Notes under the pieces: generated by a model
The model's input: only the letters and a program-made list of their open reading frames with translations
The model's database searches: none
What the model was told of the DNA's origin: nothing
Program-made: the position numbers and the translations under genes
Source: Patella vulgata
Taxonomy: Eukaryota > Mollusca > Gastropoda > Patellidae
DNA: 64,000 nt
NCBI RefSeq assembly: GCF_932274485.2
Contig: NC_065883.2
Location: forward strand, 75,599,839 to 75,663,838
Reading direction: 5' to 3'
In this document: piece after piece, positions 1 to 8,964 of the stretch
Position numbering within the stretch: the stretch's first letter is position 1
How the letters are laid out: each line of letters begins with the position of its first letter

Positions 1-150
1 AGGCAGTTGCAATTTGATATAAGATAGGCCATAGTGCCGCTATCTGGGCAAAATTTCCCTCATAGCACAATGTATGGCATATGGCCGTCTTCGTTAGCCC
101 AGGTTAGGAGCAGAACAGTAGGACGTTAAACCCCATTTCATTTCATTTCC
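1..150 (+). mobile_element. SINE-B copy, tail part
   Basis: Tail half of a dispersed tRNA-derived SINE called SINE-B here, ending in GTAGGACGTTAAACCCCATT followed by CATTT repeats. It shares private variants with the copy at 42113-42415 on the other strand, so it is the same insertion carried in both arms of the inverted duplication. The head lies off the left edge. Confidence 0.8.
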
Positions 151-228
151 GCTATACTTTTATTGGATAACCATCCGATAAATACCTCTGTGGGAAAGCA
201 ACTTTAACGTTCGCTTCCAGTGATAGTG
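151..228 (+). repeat. 75-bp fragment of dispersed repeat R4
   Basis: This stretch (TTTTATTGGATAACCATCCG and onward) matches a piece of the repeats at 43297-43376 and about 58297-58350, called R4 here. In the other arm the same place holds a normal intron end and the first codons of a CUB exon. The fragment therefore replaced the native splice acceptor in this copy. Confidence 0.7.
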
Positions 229-384
229 ATGGCATGAGTGATGATGATCCGTTAATTGGTATATATTGTGGTAATACACTACCACCATCTATAGTTGCTA
301 CATCCAACTTCCTGTACGTTATATTCCATACAGACGGTAGTGTCACAGCAAGAGGATTTAACGCAACTTATGGACAGAGAAACG
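228..384 (+). pseudogene. CUB second-half exon, 5' end destroyed
   Basis: Reads GMSDDDPLIGIYCG and onward to GFNATYG, the second half of a CUB domain with its fourth cysteine (YCG). The donor ACG|GTAATA leaves phase 1, matching the next exon. The acceptor and the residues VFD of the other copy are absent. The only nearby AG (219-220) would give the wrong phase. The body of the reading frame is open, unlike the frameshifted minus-strand copy at 41929-42092. Confidence 0.75.
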
Positions 385-1167
385 GTAATACTATTTATAT
401 CATACAGTCTTCCAATTGACGCTTCCGGCTGATCCTCATACCCATTTACTTGATTTGATATTTGCAATGTCCACAGGTTTATCTTGTCCGCAGGTTTGTT
501 TTGTTGGTTTTGTTTTGCATGTAGCCCAGTTTCTCGCATATTCCTGAAGCAATGGCCCGAGAAATCCCTCTTTGGCCATTGCTGGATTGGCTTCTGATAC
601 TTGAGCTTTTGAGGGAGTGTGTCTATTTTCCCGTTCAATCAAATCTATCCCAAGCACAGCAACATGACAGCCCTTCGTTTAATCTGGGGTCTTCCCTAAA
701 ACTTTGGACAGTGATTTAAGGTATTAAAAATGATGAAAATGTTGTTCGTCTATAAACAGTATTGTTGTTAGCCTCGTTTGTCACACAATTAGTTTTTCTG
801 CAATATTCTGCTATGCACTGGTTAATTGGGCATAATAAAATCGTAAGTCATGTAAACGTTATGTAAACATATTTTGTCCAATTTGGAGCTTTGTTTCAAG
901 CGTAATCATATTGTTAAGCAGTTAGCTTTTGGTTGTTAATCGGACTATTGACCAGTCATAATTTGGAACAGAAATTTGCTTCCATTAAAGAAGTGTTTAG
1001 TGGAATTAGCTCTAATCAAACGAAACACTGCAAGGAATATGAGTTTCTCCACTACGTACTACTTTTTCATCTTTTAAAAATACCCATTTTAATTTGAATA
1101 ATTTCACCATTTAGATATTTTGTTACCATTTAAATGTATGTTAAACACATGTAATATTATATTACAG
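385..1167 (+). other. Intron, no recognised element
   Basis: Unique-looking AT-rich intron that matches the right arm (40357-41928 reversed) except for a 797-bp insertion found only there, whose empty site is at about 745-760. I see no gene in it. Confidence 0.6.
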
Positions 1168-1379
1168 CTCTATGTGGCGGCACTTTGTTTGCATCCAATG
1201 TTTCACAGATAATCAGCTCTCTGAACTACCCTAGTCCAGTAGGACAGATGGCACGATGTCGCTGGGTCATTGATTCAGGTGACAACAATAAAAAAATTCG
1301 TTTGAAGTTTACAAACATTCGTCTAGCCACTGATCCAAACTGCCTTCAAGAATATGTACAGTTCCGAGATTCACCTTTG
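1168..1379 (+). CDS. CUB exon (first half), plus-strand copy
   Basis: Encodes LCGGTLFASNVSQIISS and onward to EYVQFRDSPL, with CUB cysteines 1 to 3 (LCGG, RCRW, NCLQEY). Acceptor TTACAG, donor TTTG|GTAAGT; starts with two bases of a split codon and ends in phase 0. It differs from 40145-40356 by a few substitutions, e.g. SLNYPS for SPNYPS and TDPN for TNPN. Confidence 0.85.
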
Positions 1380-1391
1380 GTAAGTTGTAAC

Positions 1392-1905
1392 AGGTACTCA
1401 GTGGAACTACTTTATTAACAGGTACCCTGTGGCACTACTTCATTAACAGGGGCACTGTGGAACTACTTTATAAACAGGTGCACTATGGAACTACTTTATT
1501 AACAGGTACCCTGTGGCACTACTTCATTAACATGTGCACTGTGGAACTACTTTATTAACAGGTGCACTGTGGAACTACTTTATTAACAGGTGCACTATGG
1601 AACTACTTTATTAACAGGTACCCTGTGGCACTACTTCATTAACATGTGCACTGTGGAACTACTTTATTAACAGGTGCACAGTAGAACTACTTTATTATTA
1701 GTTACCCTGTGGAACTACTTCAATAACAGGTACCCTGGGGAACTACTTCATTAACAGGTACCCTGTGGAACTATTTTATTAACAGGTACCCCGTGGAACT
1801 ATTTCATTAACAGGTAGGCCTACTCTGTGGTGCTACTTTATTAACAGTTACCCTGTGGAACTAATTTATTAACAGGTACCCAACCTGTGGAACTACGTAA
1901 TTAAG
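1392..1905 (+). repeat. 29-bp minisatellite in intron
   Basis: About 17 copies of a unit like CCTGTGGAACTACTTTATTA plus AACAGGTAC, starting right after the exon donor. The same array in the other arm (about 39960-40135) has only about six units, so it is a VNTR that changed after the duplication. Confidence 0.9.
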
Positions 1906-1959
1906 AGTTTGAATACTATATTAACGATATTCGTTAAAATCACAAGCCAGAAATTTCAT

Positions 1960-2370
1960 CTATATTTCAAAAAGTTAAACATGCATTATGCAAGAGCAAA
2001 ATCTGCTTATTACAAGTCTTTCTTTAGGCCTGAAATGTTATCGAAATTATCAATTAGACATTAATTAACTTATCCAGACCATAATAAACTCTCGATGTCA
2101 AGGCTAGCCTTCGATGTAGGCTGGATTTGATTCCTATATGCCGCTAACGGCCAAAGATAATTAAATCAGAAAAAGTGGATAATCGAGACTATGCTGTTTA
2201 TATTAATGATTTTAGTAATGATAACCGAGACTTTCACCGGCTTCTTTCTCGGCTCATAGCGGATCAATTTGACTGAAATTTTAAGCAAATTACCTTTACA
2301 CTATCTAGTTTTTAACTATTATAGCCAGAAATGCCATCTCTTTATCTTATCTCCCATAATGTATCTTTAA
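1960..2370. repeat. Intronic repeat R5, left-arm copy
   Basis: Sequence shared with the other arm (39485-39925) and also with a different intron of the same gene at 45960-46350. It includes TAATTAACTTATCCAGACCA and a segment ending in CCCATAATGTATC. No coding content. Confidence 0.7.
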
Positions 2371-2724
2371 AAATATTTATTATTTAAACATAAAGCCAAA
2401 ATAAGATATATCTGTATTTAGACTTACCCGACAGAGTCTTTTTTAGCGAAATTCTCAGACTCGAGGCCCTGTAACTCGGTTTGGGTGGGATTTTCTCTAG
2501 ACAAAATCCAACACTGAAATTTTAGTTTTATTTTCAAGAACTTTACTCGGTAATTAAGTTTGAAATGCTAGGAAATAGATCATACTAACACCTACGACAA
2601 ATAAAATGTTACTAAAAAACAAAGATTTTACGATCGACAGACCCAATTTCGTGGCACCAAGTAATGGTAAACACATCTATATTTTATTTTATTGGCCTTA
2701 TTGTGTTATTATTGTAAAATGTCC

Positions 2725-2865
2725 CTTATTAGGGCATGTCAGGCCAAACTCTATATTATTGTAAAATGTTTGTTTTTAGGCCATGTGAGGTCAAACACTA
2801 TATTGTAAAATGTTTGTAAAATGTGTGTTTTTAAGGCGTGTTTAATGTAGAATGTTTGTTTTTAG
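2725..2865 (+). repeat. Decayed tandem copies of the next exon's 5' end
   Basis: Three degenerate copies, about 50 bp each, of the acceptor plus start of the exon at 2866 (TTTTTAG followed by a GTCAGGTCA-like stretch and TATTATTGTAAAATG). The true exon is the last unit of the series. The same arrangement is present in the right arm at 38992-39140. Confidence 0.65.
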
Positions 2866-3007
2866 GGCGTGTCAGGTCAGACACTACATTATTGTGGAAG
2901 AACAATACACACTGGATATGATTCGGTTGGTCGAGTTATCATGGTGGATTACAATGTTCCAGCAGGGTCAAGGTCACCAGGATTCCAACTCTCATATATG
3001 GTAGCAG
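2866..3007 (+). CDS. CUB exon (second half), plus-strand copy
   Basis: Encodes GVSGQTLHYCGRTIHTG and onward to GFQLSYMVA, with the fourth CUB cysteine in HYCG. Acceptor TTTTTAG, donor GCAG|GTAATA, phase 0 in and phase 1 out. The other copy has IPTG in place of IHTG. Confidence 0.85.
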
Positions 3008-3118
3008 GTAATAAGTTATTTTGTCTTATTAGATTTGGGGATTGGGTGCTTAAAGACCCCCTAGTTTGTGTTGAATGGACATTAAACCCCATGTCTCTCT
3101 GATTAGATTTGTGTTTGT

Positions 3119-3498
3119 TCTACCCTCTATGGTAAACCCATCATAGTCCTGATGGCTGAGCATTGAGAGGGAGAGAAATGATGATCTATGGTAAACCCAG
3201 GAGGTCCCGGTGGCTGAGTAATGAGAGAGAGAGAGAGAGAGAGGTGATGATGATAAACCAACAGGAGGTCCTGGTGGCTGAGTAGTGAGGGGAGAGAGGG
3301 AGAGAGAGAGAGGGGTGATGATAAACCAACAGGAGGTCCCGGTGGCTGAGTAATGAGAGGGGAGAGGGAGAGAGAGAGAGGTGATGATAAACCAACAGGA
3401 GGTCCTGGTGGCTGAGTAGTGAGGAGAGAGGGAGAGAGAGAGAGAGGTGATGATAAACCAACAGGAGGTCCCGGTGGCTGAGTAATGAGAGGGAGTGT

Positions 3499-3531
<33 letters not shown>

Positions 3532-3577
3532 GTGATGATGATAAACCAACAGGAGGTCCTGGTGGCTGAGCAGTGAG

Positions 3578-3615
<38 letters not shown>

Positions 3616-3705
3616 GGTGATGATGATAAACCAACAGGAGGTCCTGGTGGCTGAGTAGTGAGAGAGAGAAATGATAATAAACCACAGGAGTCCTGGTGGC
3701 TGAGC
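3119..3705. repeat. GA-rich VNTR
   Basis: Eight or so units of GATGATAAACCAACAGGAGG, a CCTGGTGGCTGAG segment and a variable (GA)n run. The long reading frames on the minus strand here (Ser/Leu repeats) are translations of this array. The right-arm counterpart at 38325-38745 has fewer units. A short SINE-A tail fragment (3067-3110) precedes it. Confidence 0.9.
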
Positions 3706-3709
3706 AGTG

Positions 3710-4249
3710 TGTGACAGTATTGGTTCTTTAATAAGGTTCGGATGACAAGACTAGTTTAACATCTTAAAATACTTTTATTCTCTGCTTCTTCTAACATATA
3801 TACAACACTTAAAGATTCCATAACTAGCTTGTGTTGAGAGAGCCATTTCCTAGCTCGGCTAGGCACGAATGTGCCAACTCCCAACTCTTACATTACATGG
3901 CCTTAACTCCAAACCTGCGTGGCCTGGAGTTAACTACCAGACGTCGCCTAGCCTCCGACTGCTCTCAAGTCCTGCCTAGACCTCTCTCCTCTATTTGTTT
4001 CTTAATCTGGATTTATAAACCCTTTCAAACAAAGGATCTTATTAGGCATCTGGCTAATGTATCATATCAAGTTTACATTCGATACATGCTAATCAGACAA
4101 AGAAAGTTTAAATAAAACATGGCAGCAAGTTAACGTTTACATAATCATTACATAATCACATAGACCAAGAACTTCAAGCATGTCGATAACGATCAGGTGT
4201 CAAGTTGGCAGGAAGCGTCTTTAACATCAGATAATCTGATTATGTAACA
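3710..4249. mobile_element. Solo LTR (540 bp), left arm only
   Basis: Starts TGTGACAG and ends GTAACA, with flanking 4-bp target repeats AGTG at 3706-3709 and 4250-4253. The right arm has the empty site with one AGTG (about 38330). The TGT...ACA ends and short target repeat fit an LTR of the Gypsy or BEL type that lost its interior by LTR recombination. The small reading frame at 3831-4115 lies inside it and is not a gene. It inserted after the arms separated. Confidence 0.75.
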
Positions 4250-4250
4250 A

Positions 4251-4350
4251 GTGAGAGAGAAAAATGGGGTTAACATTCACAAACTAGCTCATTTTCGGAC
4301 TAACATATAGGGGTCTTTAGTATTGGTAGGAAACCAGAGGAAACATAATT
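4251..4350 (-). mobile_element. Degenerate SINE-A fragment
   Basis: Contains GGGGTTAACATTCACAAACT, TCATTTTCGGACTAACATAT and GGGGTCTTTAG blocks of SINE-A in reverse orientation. It is shared with the right arm (38235-38335), so it predates the duplication. Confidence 0.65.
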
Positions 4351-4737
4351 CAGTCAATATGCATATCTATAACATATATTTCTTGTTTATTATTTTTACA
4401 ATACTCTGCTCGCTTTTCAGAGTAGGTTTTAAGGGGGTGGAACCTGAGGTATAGGTCGGGAGGAGGGTAGAGTCTGTGAAGGTTGTTTCTCCCCATTGAA
4501 AGAAAATTGTTGAATTCCAGCATACCTGAGAGATGTTTGGAATACATTCCATCTGTCAAACAGTGGTTATTTTTACTGGACATCATCAGTATTACAATAT
4601 AAAGCGCGCAGGGAGGGGGCGGGTGTAGGAAATTGACCCACATGACTTTGTGACCATTTTGACAGAGGAATTCTTTTGTTAATGATTTGTACTCACTCTA
4701 GTTGCCATCGTTAAAACCTCTTTGTGTCTATTTATAG
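4351..4737 (+). other. Intron, no recognised element
   Basis: Unique-looking sequence that aligns with 37848-38234 of the right arm. The minus-strand reading frames here are not supported by any domain. Confidence 0.5.
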
Positions 4738-4919
4738 ATTGTAATCGTAATATAACAGCTGATAACGGTCAACTTGTTAGTCCGGGTTATCCAGGAAACT
4801 ATCCTGTTAATCTGGACTGTGATATTAGAATCAGTGCACCAGCAGGAAGAACGTTAGCCTTGTATTTTAACAGGTTCTCTATCGAATCACATTCCAGCTG
4901 TAACTACGATTATCTAGAG
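4738..4919 (+). CDS. CUB exon (first half), plus-strand copy
   Basis: Encodes DCNRNITADNGQLVSPGYPG and onward to SCNYDYLE, with CUB cysteines 1-3 and the acidic DY of a typical calcium-binding CUB domain. Acceptor TTATAG, donor GAG|GTTGGT. Two bases of a split codon at the start, phase 0 at the end. The other copy has VTPGYPG. Confidence 0.88.
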
Positions 4920-5164
4920 GTTGGTATCTCCTTTCATGGTTATTAATCGGCTAGCTGACAGGTCATGTGATCTTGTGTTACTAGGACATTTCCCAGTTTG
5001 TAGGGGATCTTAATGAGTCATGAGTGTAACCAATGCAATACTGAGTATGTGGTCATGTGACGACCTAGGGAATACAATAAACAGCTCTAGAGTATCACAT
5101 AGCTACTTGTTGTTGTCCTGTATGGTTTCATGAATTGTTGTTATAGTTTTCTGTATAATATGTT

Positions 5165-5320
5165 GATCTCATAATTCTTGCATTACTGCATTAGCTTGAT
5201 AACGTTGAGAGAATACTCTTCGAAACGTCGCCCAAATAAATAAGTAGCTGTTTTTCCATAAGTATGTGTTTTTGTGTATTGCTCTACCCAGTTACTAAAT
5301 GCCTCTTAAAGATTATTAAT
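5165..5320 (+). repeat. Repeat with hammerhead-like hairpin
   Basis: Contains CTTGATAACGTTGAGAGAAT followed by ACTCTTCGAAACGTCGCCC, a small stem-loop next to GAAACGTC. It is shared with 37265-37420 and related to 8785-8945 and 47135-47180. Such motifs occur in the terminal repeats of Penelope-like retroelements; the assignment is tentative. Confidence 0.4.
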
Positions 5321-5334
5321 AGCTACTGATAGTT

Positions 5335-5570
5335 GCTAGGGGCTAGTATAAACAGTTCTAGTGTATCACATAGCTACAGATAGTTGCTAGGGACTAGTAT
5401 AAACCGTTCTAGTGTATTACATAGCTACAGATAGTTGCTAGGGACTAGTATAAACAGTTCTGATGTATCAAATAGCTACAGATAGTTGCTTGGGACTAGT
5501 ATAAACAGTTCTAGGGTGTCACATAGCTACAGATAGTTGCTAGGGACTAGTATAAACAGTTTTAGTAGCT
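5335..5570. repeat. 57-bp minisatellite
   Basis: About four to five units of AGCTACAGATAGTTGCTAGG plus GACTAGTATAAACAGTTCTAGTGTATCACAT. The right-arm counterpart (36918-37270) has about six or seven. Confidence 0.9.
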
Positions 5571-5801
5571 CTCCACACACAATGGTATTTATATAGAATT
5601 TTTTGATTAACACCATGTAGCCAGGTTGTAACTGACGTGAAATAAAACTCCATTTCATTTGTTCATTCCTATAAGAAGTGTTTATTTTAATCACTAAAAG
5701 ATATGTCCCCCTATAAGATACGTTTTATCGTGCACCTTATATACATTATTTTAAGGTCCATGATTATATTTACTATAAGATATGTGTGTTTATTATTTAA
5801 G

Positions 5802-5967
5802 ATACATAATGGGTCGAGTCCTAGTGACGGGGTTATAGCTAAATTATGTGGCAGAACGTTACCTGATACTGTCTTTATTCCAACCAATCAAATTTATCTA
5901 AATTTCAAAACAGATTTATCTGTACGAAGACTGGGATATGATATAACATTCACTTCAACATCCGCTG
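5802..5967 (+). CDS. CUB exon (second half), plus-strand copy
   Basis: Encodes IHNGSSPSDGVIAKLCGRT and onward to YDITFTSTSA, with the fourth cysteine in KLCG. Acceptor TTTAAG is unusual (AAG rather than CAG) and is the same in both arms. Donor GCTG|GTAAGT. The protein sequence is identical in the two arms. Confidence 0.87.
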
Positions 5968-6050
5968 GTAAGTGGGATATGATTTAACATTCACTTCAAC
6001 ATCCGCTGGTAAGTGGGATATGATTTAACATTCACTGCAACATCCGCTGA
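5928..6050 (+). repeat. 41-bp triplication spanning the exon end and splice donor
   Basis: The last part of the exon with its donor (AACATCCGCTGGTAAGTGGG) is repeated in the intron twice more, the third copy with GATAAG instead of GGTAAG. The same triplication is in the right arm (about 36430-36545). Use of a downstream donor would add GKWDMI and a stop. Confidence 0.85.
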
Positions 6051-6274
6051 TAAGAGACATACACTTGTTTATAAAGACCAATATATTTACTAGTACCGGT
6101 ACTAGTTTCAGGTGGTCCTATTAGTATATGACACTGGCTCCGGGGTTTGTTCACGGTGTACATTCAGATTGTCCAGTCGGGGTTTTCCTGTATATTATAC
6201 AGGGTATGGTAGCTCTTTCAAAAGACCTTGTTGTCCATTAATTGTCCTTCAGCATTTTTACACAAACTCTATTT

Positions 6275-6470
6275 TATCTCAAGCTGGAGATGGTTGTATG
6301 AACTCTGTTTCATACGATCGAGCTAGCGATAGTTGTATGAAGTCTGTTTTATACGATCGAGCTAGAGATGGTTGTATGAACTCTGTTTTATACGATCGAG
6401 CTGGAGATGGTCGTATGAACTCTGTTTTATACGATCTAGCTAGAGATGGTTGTATTAACTCTGTTTGTTG
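6275..6470. repeat. 39-bp minisatellite before the penultimate exon
   Basis: Units of GATCGAGCTAGAGATGGTTG followed by TATGAACTCTGTTTTATAC. About five units here and about seven in the right arm (35828-36135). Confidence 0.88.
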
Positions 6471-6479
6471 ATATTTCAG

Positions 6480-6727
6480 GTTTGGGATGTGGAGGTAGTC
6501 TGACGGGAATCAACGGAAGTCTGACCAATCCAAATTTTCCAGGAAATTTCTCGGATGTGCAGACGTGTCAATGGTCGATAACTGTACCAGCACGAAGAAC
6601 GATAACATTAACATTTACAACGCTAAGTGTAATAGGCGTGGCTGATTGTTCCAACAATTACGTGTCCGTCTACAATGGTAACAATGCGTTATCATCAACA
6701 CCAACATTCGGCAGATACTGTGGTGAT
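6480..6727 (+). CDS. CUB exon (first part of the last domain), plus-strand copy
   Basis: Encodes LGCGGSLTGINGSLTNPNFP and onward to TFGRYCGD, with all four CUB cysteines (GCGG, TCQW, DCSNNY, RYCG). Acceptor TTTCAG, donor GAT|GTAAGT. It carries VPARRT where the minus copy has the CUB-typical VPAGRT. Confidence 0.88.
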
Positions 6728-6828
6728 GTAAGTATTTCATAGTCTGTATATAATAGGGGGGGGGGGCTATTAAGAATACAGAAAAATGTTGCTAAGTAAC
6801 CAACCTATATTTTTTATTATGTTTTCAG

Positions 6829-6933
6829 ACTGATGTTGCCAGCATGACGACGACATCGAATACAGCTTATGTTAAATATGTTTCAACTGGTTCCAGTAAC
6901 GCACCCGTGTTCAGGCTAACTTATACCAGTTAG
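6829..6933 (+). CDS. Terminal CUB exon with stop, plus-strand copy
   Basis: Encodes TDVASMTTTSNTAYVKYVST and ends FRLTYTS then TAG at 6931-6933. The protein is identical to that of 35327-35431. The reading ends at the final CUB strand, with no tail, helix or lipid-anchor signal. Confidence 0.9.
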   Translation, partial: TDVASMTTTSNTAYVKYVSTGSSNAPVFRLTYTS

Positions 6934-6952
6934 TACGAACAAGTGTCAATTT

Positions 6953-6958
6953 ATTAAA
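6953..6958 (+). promoter_or_regulatory. Possible poly(A) signal ATTAAA
   Basis: ATTAAA lies 20 bp after the stop. The right arm has the stronger AATAAA at the same place (35299-35304), so the signal differs between the copies. Confidence 0.35.
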
Positions 6959-7024
6959 AAAAAACATTTATTTTTTATTTTAAACTGTTATATAAAATCC
7001 CAATTAAATTTAAGATATCCATCA

Positions 7025-7225
7025 TCAAATTAAATTATGATATTCACTATCAAACTGATTTACACCACCAAGCTGAATTACAATATTCGCCACGAGTTCA
7101 ATTACAATATTCACCACCAAGCTGAATTACAATATTCAACACCAAGCTGGATTACAATATTCACTATCAGATTGAATTACAATATTCACCATTGAGTTGG
7201 ATTACAATATTCACCATTAAAGAAC
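7025..7225. repeat. AT-rich tandem repeat in the 3' flank
   Basis: About eight units, 25-28 bp, of AATTACAATATTCACCACCA plus AGCTG. Present in both arms (35065-35250 on the right); it ends close to where arm homology stops. Confidence 0.88.
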
Positions 7226-7259
7226 AACTGTAAAAAATTGTTTACATTGTATTCCAATT

Positions 7260-8392
7260 GCAGTTCTCATTCCTGATTTTCTGAACTGGGAGTCGGATGG
7301 CCGAATGGTTAGCGCGTACCCATTGTAGCATAAGGTATGTCATTAAGTCAACTGGCGTGGTTTCGATTCCCCGGTTGTACGTGATAAGGAGTAGGGTCGC
7401 CTGTCCAACCTCGTAGGTTTTCTCCGGGTCCTCTGGTTTCCTGCCACTGCTAAAGACCCCTACGCGGAAGCGAATTATTGAAATAAAATTGTACCATGTG
7501 CTAGTCCCGAAATGACCTAGTTTGTGTCGAGTGGACGTTAAACCCCATTTGTCACTCACTTGCTAAATTCACCTTTGGTCCTGGTACCCCGGAGGTCAAA
7601 AGATCAAATTTTTGTTTTTGCATTGGGAAGATTTTACGCGTAAAATATAAAAAACGTAAAATATAAAACCTGTTGTAATTAATAATAGGAGAAACCTGTT
7701 GTAATTAATAATAGAGAAACCTGTTGTAAAACCTGTTGTAATTAATAATAGGAATATTTAAAATCTTTCTTTAGACGGTCTTAGCGTCGAAATACTTTGA
7801 GATGCGTTTTAAAAATACGTAATTTCTCCGATTTAGTTTGTACGACGATTGCTTTATTCACAATGAAACTAATTTCATTTCATTTGTTTTTCAGCTTGGG
7901 TTTTGTTGTGTCGTTGGTTTTTTTGGGGAATCATATAATACCAAGAAATCAACGTTTTTATTCATATCATCAGTTCTGGGAAGAGTTCCACGTTCCTCAA
8001 GATAAAGGGGTATAAATAGTTACACTACATTAGACCTATTATTATTAAATTTTAAAAAAGGTGATCCACAAAATATTAAACGTTTCAGTAAAAAGTAAAC
8101 ACGGTCATATTGATTTGTTTTACATAAAAGCATCATTGAGATGGTTGTAACTATCAATTAATAGAATTGTTTCAATATAAATGGTATAAAATATTTACAC
8201 GACATTAGACTTATTATCCAGACAATATTAAAGGACACTATTGGTGTCAGTCATTATCACATGTGATAGAACTCGTTAAACACGTTCCGAACATAATTTC
8301 AACACAGAGAGCATTACCACGATAGATGCTTTATGAAGATTTCAGCCATCGGAAGTGACGAAAGCAAAAGGGGCACACGTGTTATCCCTCTA
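7260..8392. repeat. Left arm of the inner inverted repeat
   Basis: Matches 10970-12101 in reverse complement with few differences. It contains a whole SINE-A, a small TTGTAATTAATAATAGG tandem repeat (7675-7750) and half of a fold-back element. It begins within a few bases of the end of the outer duplication arm (about 7258). Confidence 0.85.
7288..7550 (+). mobile_element. SINE-A, full copy
   Basis: The tRNA-like head has an A-box-like TGGCCGAATGGTTAGCGCG and a B-box-like GGTTTCGATTCCCC. It is followed by a conserved middle (GTTTTCTCCGGGTCCTCTGG and CACTGCTAAAGACCCC) and the tail GTGGACGTTAAACCCCATTT. Several deuterostome and molluscan SINE families share this layout; I cannot name the family from sequence alone. 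Confidence 0.82.
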
Positions 8393-8646
8393 TATAACTG
8401 GTTGAAGTGACGAGTGATAACAGATACTATCTGCTCACTATCTCTTATCACTCGCCACTTTAGTCAGTTATATAAAGGGATAACTCGTGTTTTCCTTTTG
8501 CGTTCGTCACTTCCGATTGTTGAAACCGTCATATTGATCTCTGTTTTAACCGTCATAATGATCTCTGTTTTAACATTATTTTCGGAACGTGTTTAACGAG
8601 TTCTATCACATATGTGATAATGACTGACACCAATATTGTCCTTTAA
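8228..8646. mobile_element. Fold-back (MITE-like) element with TTAA ends
   Basis: Nearly the whole 419 bp is one imperfect palindrome with about 205-bp arms. It begins TTAAAGGACACTATTGGTGT and ends with the reverse of this. TTAA at both ends would fit piggyBac-type target repeats, but the termini are not diagnostic. Half of the same element lies at 10970-11137. Confidence 0.65.
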
Positions 8647-8784
8647 TTGTTTCAGTAAAAACTAAACACGGTCGGATTGATTTATTTTATATAAAAGAAT
8701 CGGTCTATATATTCACTTGTATATATACCAAGCACGTGTAGGATTTTTTGCAATATGTCAATAAATTATAACCATAATTAGGGA

Positions 8785-8945
8785 GAACGGCTACTAATTT
8801 ATTTCGGCGACGTTTTAAAGAGCATTCTCTCAACATTATCAAGCTGAAACATTAGTAGCCGTTTTTCCACAAGTATGACATGTGTTATAGTTTATAGATC
8901 TATCCAGTTACTAAATGCTTCTTAAAGATTATTAATTTTGTATGA
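8785..8945 (-). repeat. Repeat with hammerhead-like hairpin
   Basis: On the minus strand it reads AGCTTGATAATGTTGAGAGA then ATGCTCTTTAAAACGTCGCC. It is flanked by an inverted pair (CGGCTACTAAT / ATTAGTAGCCG) and, downstream, the TTACTAAATGCTTCTTAAAG segment also found after the copy at 5165-5320. Confidence 0.45.
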
Positions 8946-8964
8946 CGCTGAACAATTAAAATAC

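Larger units (their letters stand above)
228..6933 (+). pseudogene. Partial second copy of the cubilin-like gene (last 3.5 CUB domains)
   Basis: Seven exons at 228-384, 1168-1379, 2866-3007, 4738-4919, 5802-5967, 6480-6727 and 6829-6933 are nearly identical to exons 14-20 of the minus-strand gene. They encode the second half of one CUB domain and three complete CUB domains, then a TAG stop. From the second exon on, splice sites and phases are intact. The first exon has lost its acceptor and first codons to a repeat fragment at 151-228. Changes from the minus copy include Gly to Arg in the usual PAGRT motif of the last CUB and Ser to Asn in its PNFPG segment. Upstream exons may exist beyond the left edge, because the duplicated arm continues there. 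Pseudogene is the likelier reading; expression of this copy cannot be excluded. Confidence 0.7.

Noticed and set aside
3050-3685. Ser/Leu-rich minus-strand frames (and 38304-38807 on the plus strand)
   Set aside because: They come from the GA/CT-rich VNTR and change with repeat number between the arms.
7288-7380. tRNA-like A and B boxes
   Set aside because: They belong to SINE heads; no cloverleaf with a proper acceptor stem and anticodon loop was found, so no tRNA gene is called.
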